Positions 1 to 8,479 of a stretch of 64,000 nucleotides of DNA are shown here, piece by piece; positions within the stretch are counted from its first letter, which is position 1, and each line of letters opens with the position of its first letter. The DNA is from Thiopseudomonas denitrificans (GTDB lineage: Bacteria; Pseudomonadota; Gammaproteobacteria; Pseudomonadales; Pseudomonadaceae): positions 288,388 through 352,387 of the forward strand of contig NZ_LNJZ01000007.1 in the NCBI RefSeq assembly GCF_002866065.1, read 5' to 3'. A model generated the notes under the pieces. That model was given only the letters and a program-made list of their open reading frames with translations, had not been told where the DNA came from and ran no database searches. The translations under genes were made by a program, and so were the position numbers.

Positions 1-54
1 GACGAGGACCTGAGCGCCTCCATGGAAGCAGCCACCCGCATGCTGCAGGCCTGA
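1..54 (+). CDS. C-terminal end of an unidentified protein (partial)
   Basis: An open frame runs in from the window edge and stops at a TGA at 52-54, giving 17 residues ending ASMEAATRMLQA. The codons are GC-rich like those of the neighbours, so a real C-terminus is plausible, but the piece is too short to name. It precedes the ubiUVT promoter on the same strand. Confidence 0.4.
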   Translation, partial: DEDLSASMEAATRMLQA

Positions 55-99
55 CCGCCTGCCGGGATGCGGGTCCGGCCTGCATCCCCTGGTCCGGCA

Positions 100-113
100 T
101 TGACTTCCGTCAA
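100..113 (+). promoter_or_regulatory. Anr/FNR box of the ubiUVT promoter
   Basis: TTGACTTCCGTCAA is a perfect 5+4+5 dyad matching the FNR/Anr pattern TTGAY-N4-RTCAA. Its centre is 106.5. A -10-like TAAATT lies at 136-141, so transcription would start near 148 and the box would be centred at about -41.5, the classical class II activator position. The gene downstream makes quinone without oxygen, and E. coli ubiUV is known to be FNR-activated, so site and function agree. The start site itself is inferred. Confidence 0.75.
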
Positions 114-312
114 GGCCATCCGTCGGCAAAGTACCTAAATTAACTGGCTGTAGCCAGAGCGCCCTCAAGTTGCACCCAGCCTGGACAAATTGGCCGTTTG
201 CCGATTTGTAACCAGTCTTTCACCCGCCTGGCCCACCCTTTCGAGGCGGGCATTGTTTACCACCGCAAACCTTGCCAGCAGCCTTCCCACCTTCTGTTTT
301 CCGGGAGTCTTC

Positions 313-1308
313 ATGGAACTGGTTTGCCCAGCTGGCAGCCTGCCAGCACTGAAAGCCGCCGTGCGCCAAGGCGCCGACGCAATTTACGTCGGTTTCAAGG
401 ATGACACCAATGCCCGCCACTTTGCCGGCCTCAACCTGACCGACAAGCAACTGGCCGAAGGCGTTGACCTGATTCGCAAAAACAACAAAAAAATCTACAT
501 TGCCGTCAACACCTATGCCCAGCCCGACGGCTGGGAGCGCTGGCAGCGTGCCGTCGACCAGGCTGCCGCAATGGGTGTCAACGCCATGATCGCCGCCGAC
601 CCGGCGGTACTGGCCTACGCCAGCAAAAACCATCCCGACCTCAACCTGCACCTGTCGGTACAGGGCTCCGCTACCAACGGTCCGGCCCTGTCTTTCTACC
701 AGCAGCGCTACAACATCAAGCGCGCCGTACTGCCACGCGTGCTGTCGCTGGCCCAGGTCAAACAGGTAGCTGAAAGCACCACCGTTCCCATTGAAGTCTT
801 CGCCTTTGGCAGCCTGTGCATCATGGCCGAGGGGCGCTGCCATCTGTCGTCCTACATGACCGGCGAATCACCCAACCTGTGTGGCGTCTGTTCGCCGGCC
901 AAGGCGGTACGCTGGAGCAACGAGGACGGCAAGCTCAGCTCCCGCCTCAACGAAGTGCTCATCGACCGCTACGAGGAAGGTGAAGCCGCCGGTTACCCGA
1001 CCCTGTGCAAGGGCCGTTTCATCGTCAACGGCAAGAAATTCCATGCCCTGGAAGAACCCACCAGCCTGGACACCATGGACCTGATCCCCGAGCTGGACAG
1101 GATTGGCGTCAAGGCGGTGAAAATTGAAGGCCGCCAGCGCAGCCCAGCCTACAGCGAACAGGTCACCCGCGCCTGGCGCGAGGCACTCGACAGCTACCGG
1201 CACAATCCCGGCGGCTTCAGGGTCGAAAACAGCTGGCGCCAAACCCTGGCCGGCCTGTCCGAAGGCAGCCAGACCACCCTCGGTGCCTATCACCGCGCCT
1301 GGCAATAG
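313..1308 (+). CDS. ubiU: UbiU, O2-independent ubiquinone hydroxylation protein
   Basis: Peptidase U32-family protein that works with UbiV and UbiT in anaerobic ubiquinone synthesis, hydroxylating the ring without O2 and using a 4Fe-4S cluster. The 331-residue length equals that of E. coli UbiU, and the four cluster cysteines fall at exactly the E. coli positions: C169, C176, C193 and C232. The start ATG at 313 gives the typical MELVCPAGSLPALKAAV N-terminus and has GGGAG at 303-307. The frame stays open back to 190, but that extension is non-homologous. It is the first gene of ubiUVT, behind an Anr/FNR box. Confidence 0.95.
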   Translation: MELVCPAGSLPALKAAVRQGADAIYVGFKDDTNARHFAGLNLTDKQLAEGVDLIRKNNKKIYIAVNTYAQPDGWERWQRAVDQAAAMGVNAMIAADPAVLAYASKNHPDLNLHLSVQGSATNGPALSFYQQRYNIKRAVLPRVLSLAQVKQVAESTTVPIEVFAFGSLCIMAEGRCHLSSYMTGESPNLCGVCSPAKAVRWSNEDGKLSSRLNEVLIDRYEEGEAAGYPTLCKGRFIVNGKKFHALEEPTSLDTMDLIPELDRIGVKAVKIEGRQRSPAYSEQVTRAWREALDSYRHNPGGFRVENSWRQTLAGLSEGSQTTLGAYHRAWQ

Positions 1309-1322
1309 GAGTTGATCGAACA

Positions 1323-2213
1323 ATGAAACTTTCCCTGGGCCCCATCCTTTTTTTCTGGCCCCGTGACCAGGTCACCCGCTTCTATGCCGACATGGCCGAA
1401 CAACCGCTGGACATCATCTACATGGGTGAAACCGTCTGTTCCAAACGCCGCGAGTTCAACCTCGACGGCTGGATCGGACTGGCCCGTGAACTGCAACAGG
1501 CCACCAGGGCGCAGATCGTGCTGTCCGGCCTGACCCTGATCGAAGCCAACTCCGAGGTTTCCAGCCTCAAGCGCCTGTGCGACAACGGCGACTTCATGGT
1601 GGAGGCCAACGACATGGCAGCGGTGCAGTTCCTGTCCGAACGCAAGCTGCAATTTGCTGGCGGCCCGGCGCTGAACATCTATAGCGGTCATGCGCTGGCC
1701 GAATTCATCGACAGCGGGCTGATCCGCTGGGCGCCTCCGGTCGAATGTTCCGGCAACATGATCAACAATACCCTGCAACAGCTGGATGCCATGAGCATCC
1801 CGCGCCCGGAAGTCGAAGTATTCGCCTACGGTCACTTGCCGCTGGCCTATTCGGCCCGCTGCTTTACCGCTCGCGCAGAAAACCGGCCCAAGGACGAGTG
1901 CGAATTCTGCTGCATCAATTATGAGGAAGGCATTCCGCTGGCCAGCCAGGAAGGACAACCGCTGTTCACCATCAACGGCATCCAGACCATGTCGGCCGAA
2001 ATCAACAACCTGCTGGCCGACTATCCGTCACTGGCCAGGCAGGGTGCCGATATTGCCCGCCTCAGCCCGCGGGCCAAAGGCATGACAGAGGTGATCCGGG
2101 CATGGGACCTTGTCCGTCAGGGTGGCCAACCACCACTGGCGGTACAGGGCTGCAATGGCTACTGGCATGGCCGCCCCGGAATGGTAACCGCCGAGGAGGC
2201 CGGACTATGCTGA
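1323..2213 (+). CDS. ubiV: UbiV, O2-independent ubiquinone hydroxylation protein
   Basis: U32-family partner of UbiU; the two form a 4Fe-4S heterodimer needed for O2-independent ring hydroxylation. It has 296 residues, against 292 in E. coli. The cluster cysteines appear at C39 (GETVCSKRR), C180, C193 and C197 (DECEFCC), matching the E. coli numbering; C196 is an additional adjacent cysteine. The start is 14 nt after the ubiU stop, with AGGAG just upstream, and the end overlaps ubiT by 7 nt, so the genes are translationally coupled. Confidence 0.95.
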   Translation: MKLSLGPILFFWPRDQVTRFYADMAEQPLDIIYMGETVCSKRREFNLDGWIGLARELQQATRAQIVLSGLTLIEANSEVSSLKRLCDNGDFMVEANDMAAVQFLSERKLQFAGGPALNIYSGHALAEFIDSGLIRWAPPVECSGNMINNTLQQLDAMSIPRPEVEVFAYGHLPLAYSARCFTARAENRPKDECEFCCINYEEGIPLASQEGQPLFTINGIQTMSAEINNLLADYPSLARQGADIARLSPRAKGMTEVIRAWDLVRQGGQPPLAVQGCNGYWHGRPGMVTAEEAGLC

Positions 2214-2731
2214 AGAAAACCATCCCTTTCCTGCTCTCGGCCGGTGATCGCGTATTGCCGCTGACCCGCCATACACCTTATTTTGCCCAGCGACTGGCAA
2301 TGCAGCGCGGTCTCAACAAGGTATTTGCCGAAGCACTGGAAGACGGCCTGTTCGACATACTGGACGACCGCTGGGTACAGCTGCGCATTCATGATCTGGG
2401 CCTGCAGTGGTGCATTACCAAAAGCCCGCGCAGCAACCAGCTGCTGGTTGCCCGGCAGGCACCCGTAGAGGTCACGATTGCCGGTAACTGGCGTGAGTTC
2501 CTGTTGCTGGCCAGCCGTCAGGAAGATCCTGACACCCTGTTCTTCCGCCGCCGCCTGCAAATCGACGGCGATACCGAGCTGGGCCTGGCGGTCAAGAACC
2601 TGATTGACAGCCTCGACCCTGAAAGCCTGCCCAAATGGCTCTGGCATGCAGTAGAGGCCTTTGGCCAGAGCGCAGCCGCACAGCAGCAGGCACAAATCCT
2701 GTCGGGCGAGCCACGTGCTACTGCCGGCTAA
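2207..2731 (+). CDS. ubiT: UbiT, SCP2-domain accessory factor for anaerobic ubiquinone synthesis
   Basis: SCP2 sterol-carrier-like lipid-binding protein that replaces UbiJ in the O2-independent pathway, probably presenting the polyprenyl-phenol intermediate. From the ATG at 2207 the product has 174 residues, the length of E. coli UbiT (YhbT). Upstream in-frame codons from 2102 lie inside ubiV and are not used. The start overlaps the ubiV stop in ATGCTGA, with GAGGAGG about 10 nt upstream. Residues around 45-150 form the SCP2 fold (FDILDDRWVQLRIHDLGL and LFFRRRLQIDGDTELGLAVKN). Confidence 0.9.
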   Translation: MLKKTIPFLLSAGDRVLPLTRHTPYFAQRLAMQRGLNKVFAEALEDGLFDILDDRWVQLRIHDLGLQWCITKSPRSNQLLVARQAPVEVTIAGNWREFLLLASRQEDPDTLFFRRRLQIDGDTELGLAVKNLIDSLDPESLPKWLWHAVEAFGQSAAAQQQAQILSGEPRATAG

Positions 2732-2748
2732 AAAAGATAACGCGACGG

Positions 2749-2779
2749 ACGCAGCAGGCTGCTAGCCTGCTGCGTTTAG
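2749..2779 (+). terminator. Hairpin between convergent ubiT and metZ
   Basis: ACGCAGCAGGC at 2749-2759 pairs perfectly with GCCTGCTGCGT at 2765-2775 across a 5-nt loop, followed by TTTAGT. It lies just after ubiT and also contains the last codons and stop of metZ. The stem is strong but the T-run is short, so it may act as a modest terminator for ubiT only. Confidence 0.5.
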
Positions 2780-3979
2780 TCCACGCTGCAGGTCGGCCCG
2801 GATGTCTTCCAGCTCCTCCAGACCCACCGCAATACGTAGCAGACCGTCGCCAATTCCCATGCCGGCACGCTCTTCGGGTTTGAGGCGGCCATGGGTGGTA
2901 CTGGCAGGATGGGTGATGGTGGTTTTGGCATCGCCCAGGTTGGCAGTGATGGAAATCATCCGGGTCGCGTCGATGAAACGCCATGCTGCTTCCTGCCCGC
3001 CACGGATGTCAAAGCTCACCACCGCACCGAAGCCGCCCGGCTGCTGCCGGCAGGCCAGCGTGTGCTGCGGATGGCTGTCCAGCCCGGCGTAATAGACTTT
3101 TTCCACCTGCGGCTGCTGCTCGAGCCACAGTGCCAGCGCCATGCTGCTTGCGCAATGCGCACGCATGCGCAAACGCAAGGTCTCCAGCCCCTTGAGGAAC
3201 ACCCAAGCATTGAACGGGCTCATGCTCGGCCCCGCCGTGCGCAGGAAACCGACCACTTCGGTCATCAGCTCCTTGCTGCCGGCCACCGCACCACCCAGGC
3301 AGCGGCCCTGGCCGTCGATGTATTTGGTCGCCGAATGGATCACCACGTCAGCTCCCAGCTTCAGCGGTTGCTGCAATGCCGGAGTACAGAAACAGTTGTC
3401 CACCACCAGCAACGCACCGGCCTCATGGGCAATCGCCGCCAACGCACCGATATCTGCCAGCTCGGCCAACGGATTGGAAGGAGACTCCAGATACAGCAGC
3501 CTGGTATTGGACTGGCAAGCAGCTTTCCATGCCTGCGGGTCATCAATGGCAACATAGGTGACTTCGATGCCAAAGCGTTTGAAGTACTTGTCAAACAGGC
3601 TGACCGTAGCCCCGAAGATGCTGCGTGATACCAGCACATGGTCGCCTGCGCTGCAGAAGCTCATCACCGTGGCCATGATGGCCGACATGCCGGATGCCGT
3701 GGCCACTGCTTTCTCCGCCCCTTCCAGCGCCGCCAGACGCTCTTCAAAGGTGCGCACGGTCGGGTTGGTGTAGCGCGAGTAGACGTTGCCCGGCTCGCTG
3801 CCGGCAAAACAGGCCGCCGCATGCGCGGCATCCCTGAACACATAGCTGGATGTGGTGAAAATCGCTTCACCATGCTCGCCTTCCGGGCTGCGCCGGTAGC
3901 CGGCACGTACGGCCAGCGTATCAAAATCAGCGCCACTCAGGTCACTGTCAAGTTGCCCGGGATGCCAGTCTGTAATCAT
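2762..3979 (-). CDS. metZ: O-succinylhomoserine sulfhydrylase MetZ
   Basis: PLP-dependent Cys/Met-metabolism enzyme that makes homocysteine directly from O-succinylhomoserine and sulfide, the Pseudomonas-type route to methionine. The 405 residues include the PLP lysine K219 in IHSATKYIDGQG, the phosphate-binding segment ATASGMSAI near residue 95, and the YSRYTNPT motif near 68 typical of the family. It follows purF by 21 nt on the same strand, the order seen in Pseudomonas. MetB/MetC-family paralogues look similar, but length and the purF neighbour favour MetZ. Confidence 0.9.
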   Translation of the reverse strand: MITDWHPGQLDSDLSGADFDTLAVRAGYRRSPEGEHGEAIFTTSSYVFRDAAHAAACFAGSEPGNVYSRYTNPTVRTFEERLAALEGAEKAVATASGMSAIMATVMSFCSAGDHVLVSRSIFGATVSLFDKYFKRFGIEVTYVAIDDPQAWKAACQSNTRLLYLESPSNPLAELADIGALAAIAHEAGALLVVDNCFCTPALQQPLKLGADVVIHSATKYIDGQGRCLGGAVAGSKELMTEVVGFLRTAGPSMSPFNAWVFLKGLETLRLRMRAHCASSMALALWLEQQPQVEKVYYAGLDSHPQHTLACRQQPGGFGAVVSFDIRGGQEAAWRFIDATRMISITANLGDAKTTITHPASTTHGRLKPEERAGMGIGDGLLRIAVGLEELEDIRADLQRGLNAAG

Positions 3980-4000
3980 GTCCTGCTGCCTTATATCCGG

Positions 4001-5512
4001 TTAGTTGTCGCTGTTGTACAGCTCGATGATCGCATTGGCCTGCGGCTTGTCTTCAAAGTCCAGCTCGGCCTGCAAGGTTTCAATCTGGTTCAGGTAGTTT
4101 TCATCGATATCGCCCGTCACGTACTGGCCATCAAACACCGAACAGTCGAACCGGTCGATTTTCACTTTGCCACCCTCAGTGGAGGCAATCAGGTCGTCCA
4201 GGTCCTGGAACAGCAGCCAGTCCGCCCCGATCAGTTCGCCAACTTCCTCTGCGGTGCGGTTGTGGGCAATCAGGTCCTGCACGCTGGGCATGTCGATGCC
4301 ATAAACGTTGCGATAGCGTACTTCCGGAGCTGCCGAGCAGAAATAGACCTTGTTGGCACCGGCATTGCGGGCCATCTGGATGATTTCCTGACAGGTGGTG
4401 CCGCGCACGATCGAGTCATCGACCAGCATCACGTTCTTGCCGCGGAACTCAAGCTCGATGGCGTTGAGTTTCTGCCGCACCGATTTCTTGCGCAACGCCT
4501 GACCGGGCATGATGAAGGTTCGGCCGATATAGCGGTTCTTGATGAAGCCTTCGCGATACTTGACCCCCAGCCGGTGGGCCAGCTCCAGCGCGGAAGTGCG
4601 GCTGGTGTCCGGTATCGGGATGATCACGTCGATGTCATGGTCGGGCCGTTCGCGCAGGATCTTGTCGGCCAGTTTCTCGCCCATTTTCATCCGCGCCTTG
4701 TACACCGAGATACCGTCAATGATCGAGTCCGGACGGGCCAGGTAGACATGCTCGAAAATACAGGGAGTCAGCTGGGGGTTGCGTGCACACTGACGGGTAT
4801 GCAGCTGACCATCTTCGGTGATATAGACCGCCTCGCCCGGAGCAACGTCACGGATCAGGCTAAAGCCCAGGGCATCAAGCGCCACGCTTTCGGACGCGAT
4901 CATGTATTCGGTACCCTGCTCCGTTTCACGGCTGCCAAAGACAATCGGCCGGATGCCATGCGGATCACGGAAACCGACCACGCCATGCCCGGTGATCATC
5001 GACACCACGGCATAGGCACCACGGCAACGCTCGTGCACCCGGCCAACGGCATTGAAGATGTCATCCGGGGTCGGCTGCAGTGCTCCGCCCTGCCCCAGCT
5101 CGTGAGCAAAGACATTGAGCAGAACCTCGGCATCGGAGTTGGTGTTGATGTGGCGCAGGTCGGCCTCGAAAATCTCCTTGGCCAGCTGGCGCACATTGGT
5201 CAGGTTGCCGTTTTGTGCCAGGGTGATGCCGTACGGCGAGTTGACGTAGAACGGCTGTGCCTCGGCGGTACTGGCACTGCCCTCGACCGGGTAGCGCACA
5301 TGGCCAATGCCGATATGACCGAGCAGCTCCTTCATGTGACGGGTGCGGAACACATCCCGGACCAGCCCGTCCGCCTTGCGTAAAAATAGCCGTCCCTGTT
5401 TGCTGGTAACCATCCCGGCAGCGTCCTGCCCGCGATGCTGTAATACGGTCAATGCATCGTACAACGACTGATTGACCTCTGATTTACCCACAATTGCGAC
5501 TATACCGCACAT
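4001..5512 (-). CDS. purF: Amidophosphoribosyltransferase PurF
   Basis: Catalyses the first committed step of purine synthesis, PRPP plus glutamine to phosphoribosylamine. The start is placed at 5512 so that after Met removal the N-terminal residue is the catalytic Cys of MCGIVAIVG; the frame extends 13 codons further but this would bury the nucleophile. The 503 residues contain an N-terminal Ntn glutaminase domain (about 1-230, with HRGQDAAG) and a C-terminal phosphoribosyltransferase domain with the PRPP loop [13 protein letters not shown] near residue 365. It lies between cvpA and metZ in one minus-strand cluster. Confidence 0.95.
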   Translation of the reverse strand: MCGIVAIVGKSEVNQSLYDALTVLQHRGQDAAGMVTSKQGRLFLRKADGLVRDVFRTRHMKELLGHIGIGHVRYPVEGSASTAEAQPFYVNSPYGITLAQNGNLTNVRQLAKEIFEADLRHINTNSDAEVLLNVFAHELGQGGALQPTPDDIFNAVGRVHERCRGAYAVVSMITGHGVVGFRDPHGIRPIVFGSRETEQGTEYMIASESVALDALGFSLIRDVAPGEAVYITEDGQLHTRQCARNPQLTPCIFEHVYLARPDSIIDGISVYKARMKMGEKLADKILRERPDHDIDVIIPIPDTSRTSALELAHRLGVKYREGFIKNRYIGRTFIMPGQALRKKSVRQKLNAIELEFRGKNVMLVDDSIVRGTTCQEIIQMARNAGANKVYFCSAAPEVRYRNVYGIDMPSVQDLIAHNRTAEEVGELIGADWLLFQDLDDLIASTEGGKVKIDRFDCSVFDGQYVTGDIDENYLNQIETLQAELDFEDKPQANAIIELYNSDN

Positions 5513-5589
5513 GAATGACAACCCCTGCCTTGCAGATTTAACTTTGCGCACCGCGCCTTTACTGTCATGACCGGACGGCCATGACAGGT

Positions 5590-6084
5590 CTACCGGTTAC
5601 CCGCGTTCTGGCCCAGTTCCAGCACCAGATTTTTCGACCAGTCAGCAACCAGCAGAAAATGCGGGACCAATACGGAATCACGCCACCAGGCGTCATGAAT
5701 CACGGGAGAAAGGCTCAGCACGCCGACTGCCACCACAACCAGCAGAACACCGCGTGCCGCGCCAAAAAACATGCCTAAAAAACGGTCGGTGCCGCTCAGC
5801 CCGGTCGCCCGGACCAGCTGCGCAAGCAAGAAATTGATCAGGCCACCGGCTATCAGGGTGGCAATAAACAGCAGCGCGCAAGCGCTGATGACACGCAAGG
5901 AGGGCGTCTCGATATAAGGCGTCAGATAGCCGGACAGGTCACCACCAAACAGCCAGGCCATCACTCCGGCCACCACCCAGGTGACCAGTGAAAGCGCTTC
6001 CTTGATGAAACCGCGTGTCAGGCTAATCAGGGCAGAAATCCCGATCAGCGCCAGGATGACGGCATCAAGCCAGTTGAACGTCAC
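5590..6084 (-). CDS. cvpA: CvpA family membrane protein
   Basis: CvpA (colicin V production) family inner-membrane protein of 164 residues with four predicted hydrophobic helices (about 5-25, 32-48, 65-90, 105-125) and the conserved [14 protein letters not shown] segment near residue 24. It ends 77 nt before purF on the same strand, the classical cvpA-purF pairing. The exact biochemical role of the family is unsettled; it is linked to envelope integrity and, in E. coli, to colicin V export. The dedD-folC genes usual upstream in Pseudomonas are absent here. Confidence 0.9.
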   Translation of the reverse strand: MTFNWLDAVILALIGISALISLTRGFIKEALSLVTWVVAGVMAWLFGGDLSGYLTPYIETPSLRVISACALLFIATLIAGGLINFLLAQLVRATGLSGTDRFLGMFFGAARGVLLVVVAVGVLSLSPVIHDAWWRDSVLVPHFLLVADWSKNLVLELGQNAGNR

Positions 6085-6267
6085 AGTCAGCTTCCGGTGT
6101 GTAAAAACGGAATTCTAACAGAGCATCCCGGCCCTGATAACCCTTTTCTTTTTCTGGCCGCAATGCCCGCTGCACAGCGCATGCCCGAAAAGACGACTGC
6201 AGGCCGTCTGCCCTCCCCCCGGACCGGAAACCTCTGGAGCGCGCAGCGAAAAGCAGCCGGCTCCCAC

Positions 6268-6296
6268 TTAAAAACCCCTGTTTTTCCATGTACACT
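6268..6296 (+). promoter_or_regulatory. Candidate sigma-70 promoter for the protease/transglutaminase/ligase operon
   Basis: TTAAAA at 6268-6273 and TACACT at 6291-6296 are separated by 17 nt, with TG directly before the -10. Transcription would begin near 6303, leaving a leader of about 80 nt before the GTG at 6382. The rest of the 6085-6381 gap shows no convincing gene. Confidence 0.45.
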
Positions 6297-6381
6297 GCGC
6301 ATGCCGCACGCCAAGGCCCTGATTCTTCCAGCTGCCGGTCGGCATTCGCAATACCCGGATCAACCCAAGGAATTCCATACA

Positions 6382-6939
6382 GTGCCCCAGAGTTTTTTAC
6401 GTATTCTGTTTCCCCTGTTCGGTGGATTGTTCATGATCAGCCTTGCCAGTGCAGAACCCTACGGCGACAAGCAGATTTTCGGCCTGCACGAACAGGTTTA
6501 CCTGCCCGAGCTGGGTGTCAGCCTCGCAGCCAAACTGGACACCGGTGCAACCACCTCGTCCCTGAGCGCCCGCAACATCAAACGCTTCAAGCGTGATGGC
6601 GAATCCTGGGTGCGTTTCCAGCTAGCCTGGGACAAGGCCCCCGAGCAGGTATACGAACTGCCGCTGACCCGCATATCCCGGATCAAGAGGCGCGCCGATG
6701 ACGTTGATCCCGAAGAAGAAAAAACCTACAGCGCCCGTCCCGTGATCAGCCTCACACTGCACATCGGCGAGCGGCAACAACCGATTGAAGTGAACCTTAC
6801 CGACCGCAGTGCGTTCAAATACCCTTTCCTGCTGGGCGCTCACGGCCTCAAGGCGCTGGGTGCCGTGGTCGACCCGGCCATCAGCATGACCGCCGGCAAG
6901 CCCGGCTTGTCGCCCACCGCCACTCCCCTGTCCGAGTAA
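6382..6939 (+). CDS. Exported retropepsin-like aspartic protease (DUF785/Zn_protease family)
   Basis: This family was first called ATP-dependent zinc protease (DUF785) and is now regarded as retropepsin-like; RimB belongs to the same superfamily. The 185-residue product has an aspartic-protease motif at D53 (LDTGATTSS) and the family C-terminal block YPFLLGAHGL. The GTG at 6382 is chosen because AAGGAA lies 9 nt upstream and it creates a full signal peptide ending LASA before EPYG, so the enzyme should be periplasmic. An ATG at 6433 would leave too short a signal. It stands 6 nt before the transglutaminase-7TM gene, and the three genes form a conserved module of unknown substrate. Confidence 0.8.
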   Translation: MPQSFLRILFPLFGGLFMISLASAEPYGDKQIFGLHEQVYLPELGVSLAAKLDTGATTSSLSARNIKRFKRDGESWVRFQLAWDKAPEQVYELPLTRISRIKRRADDVDPEEEKTYSARPVISLTLHIGERQQPIEVNLTDRSAFKYPFLLGAHGLKALGAVVDPAISMTAGKPGLSPTATPLSE

Positions 6940-6945
6940 ATACAG

Positions 6946-8475
6946 ATGCGCTCACTTACCCTGCACCTTAAAATCCTGATTGCCGCACTGGTCAGCCTGG
7001 GCGTGCTGATGACGGTCTACCAGATCTTCGTGCTCAACATCCCGGTTACCGAACACGAAACCGACAACCTGTGGAATATCGATGCCAAGATCGAATTCCA
7101 GGCCAGCGGCAATGCCCCGGTCAAGCTGCAAATGTACGTTCCGCCGCTGGGTGACAATTACACCAGCCTGAACGAGAGCTTCATCTCGAAAAACTATGGC
7201 GTCAGTGTCAACCGGCAAAACGAAAACCGCCAGATCACCTGGTCGGCCCGCCGCAACGCAGGCAAGCAGACCCTGTATTACCGCATGGTGCTGACCACCC
7301 GCTTCGGTGCCGACCAAGCCAAACCTAGCGGCCCGGTATTCCGTGAGAGCCTGCCGGTCGAAGGCATGGAGAAAATCGCTGCCGAGGCCCTGCTGGCCCC
7401 CATCCGCCAGCACTCGGCCGACATCGAAACATTCATCAGCGAAACCATCAAACGCGTCAACAACAAGGATGACGACAACAGCAAACTGCTGCTGGGCGGC
7501 AACAACAGCCCGGAACGCAAGGCCGACGTGATCGACCTGGTCCTGTCCATCGCCAAGGTTCCCATGCAGCGCGTGCACACCCTGCGCCTCGACATCGGTG
7601 CCAACCAGGAGCCGGAACTCTGGATCCGCAGTTTCAATGGCAAGAAATGGCTGTACTTCAACCCGCAAACCGGCCAGCAGGGCCTGCCTGCCGACCGCCT
7701 GATCTGGTGGCTGGGCGACGAACCCCTGTTCAACCTGGAAGGTGGCAGCCGTCCGCAGGTGACCTTCACCATCAACAGCAGCGAGATCAACGCCATCCGC
7801 CTGGCCCAGCTGACCGGCAGCGCCAGCAGCGCCACCAGCTTCCTCGATTACTCGCTGTACGGCCTGCCGCTGAGCACCCAGCAAACCTATCAGGTGATGA
7901 TCATGATCCCGATCGGTGTGCTGGTAATCCTGATCCTGCGCAACCTGGGCGGCCTGCAGACCCTCGGCACCTTCACGCCGGTACTGATCGCGCTGGCCTT
8001 CCGCGAGACCCAGCTGGGCTTCGGCATCCTGCTGTTCAGCCTGATCACCGCGCTGGGCCTGTCGTTGCGTTCCTACCTTGAGCACCTCAAGCTGCAAATG
8101 CTGCCACGCCTGTCGGTGGTACTGACCTTCGTGGTGGTATTGATCGCCGTGATCAGCCTGTTCAGCCACAAGCTGGGGCTGGAGCGCGGCCTGTCCATCT
8201 CGCTGTTCCCGATGGTAATCCTGACCATGACCATCGAGCGCCTGTCGATCACCTGGGAGGAACGTGGCGGCAATACCGCCTTCAAGGTGGCGGTCGGCAC
8301 ATTGTTTGCTGCCACGCTGGCGCACTACCTGATGAGCATCCAGGAGCTGAACTACTTCGTGTTCACCTTCCCCGGCGTACTGCTGGTAATGGTCGGCTTC
8401 ATGCTGGCAATGGGCCGCTACCGTGGCTATCGCCTGACCGAACTGTTCCGCTTCAAAGCATTCCTGAAGGACTAA
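6946..8475 (+). CDS. Inactive transglutaminase domain fused to seven transmembrane helices
   Basis: The 509-residue protein has an N-terminal membrane anchor (about 8-30), a periplasmic domain (about 32-310) of the inactive-transglutaminase type, and a C-terminal block of about seven hydrophobic helices (about 320-500). No Cys-His-Asp transglutaminase triad is evident: the periplasmic domain contains no cysteine. This suits the family idea that the domain binds a peptide rather than processing it. It is the central gene of the protease/7TM/ATP-grasp module, 6 nt after the protease and 4 nt before the ligase. Pseudomonas homologues are annotated as UUP1 or inactive transglutaminase proteins. 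Confidence 0.8.
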   Translation: MRSLTLHLKILIAALVSLGVLMTVYQIFVLNIPVTEHETDNLWNIDAKIEFQASGNAPVKLQMYVPPLGDNYTSLNESFISKNYGVSVNRQNENRQITWSARRNAGKQTLYYRMVLTTRFGADQAKPSGPVFRESLPVEGMEKIAAEALLAPIRQHSADIETFISETIKRVNNKDDDNSKLLLGGNNSPERKADVIDLVLSIAKVPMQRVHTLRLDIGANQEPELWIRSFNGKKWLYFNPQTGQQGLPADRLIWWLGDEPLFNLEGGSRPQVTFTINSSEINAIRLAQLTGSASSATSFLDYSLYGLPLSTQQTYQVMIMIPIGVLVILILRNLGGLQTLGTFTPVLIALAFRETQLGFGILLFSLITALGLSLRSYLEHLKLQMLPRLSVVLTFVVVLIAVISLFSHKLGLERGLSISLFPMVILTMTIERLSITWEERGGNTAFKVAVGTLFAATLAHYLMSIQELNYFVFTFPGVLLVMVGFMLAMGRYRGYRLTELFRFKAFLKD

Positions 8476-8479
8476 GCCC

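Noticed and set aside
190-312. Upstream extension of the ubiU frame to an in-frame start at 190
   Set aside because: The conserved UbiU N-terminus begins at 313 with a ribosome-binding site, and the cluster cysteines then match E. coli numbering exactly.
3638-5383. 581-codon plus-strand frame over purF
   Set aside because: It is the antisense of a clear enzyme gene; its protein has the skewed composition typical of antisense frames in GC-rich DNA.
5513-5551. Longer purF start
   Set aside because: It would place 13 residues before the catalytic N-terminal cysteine, which must be exposed after Met removal.
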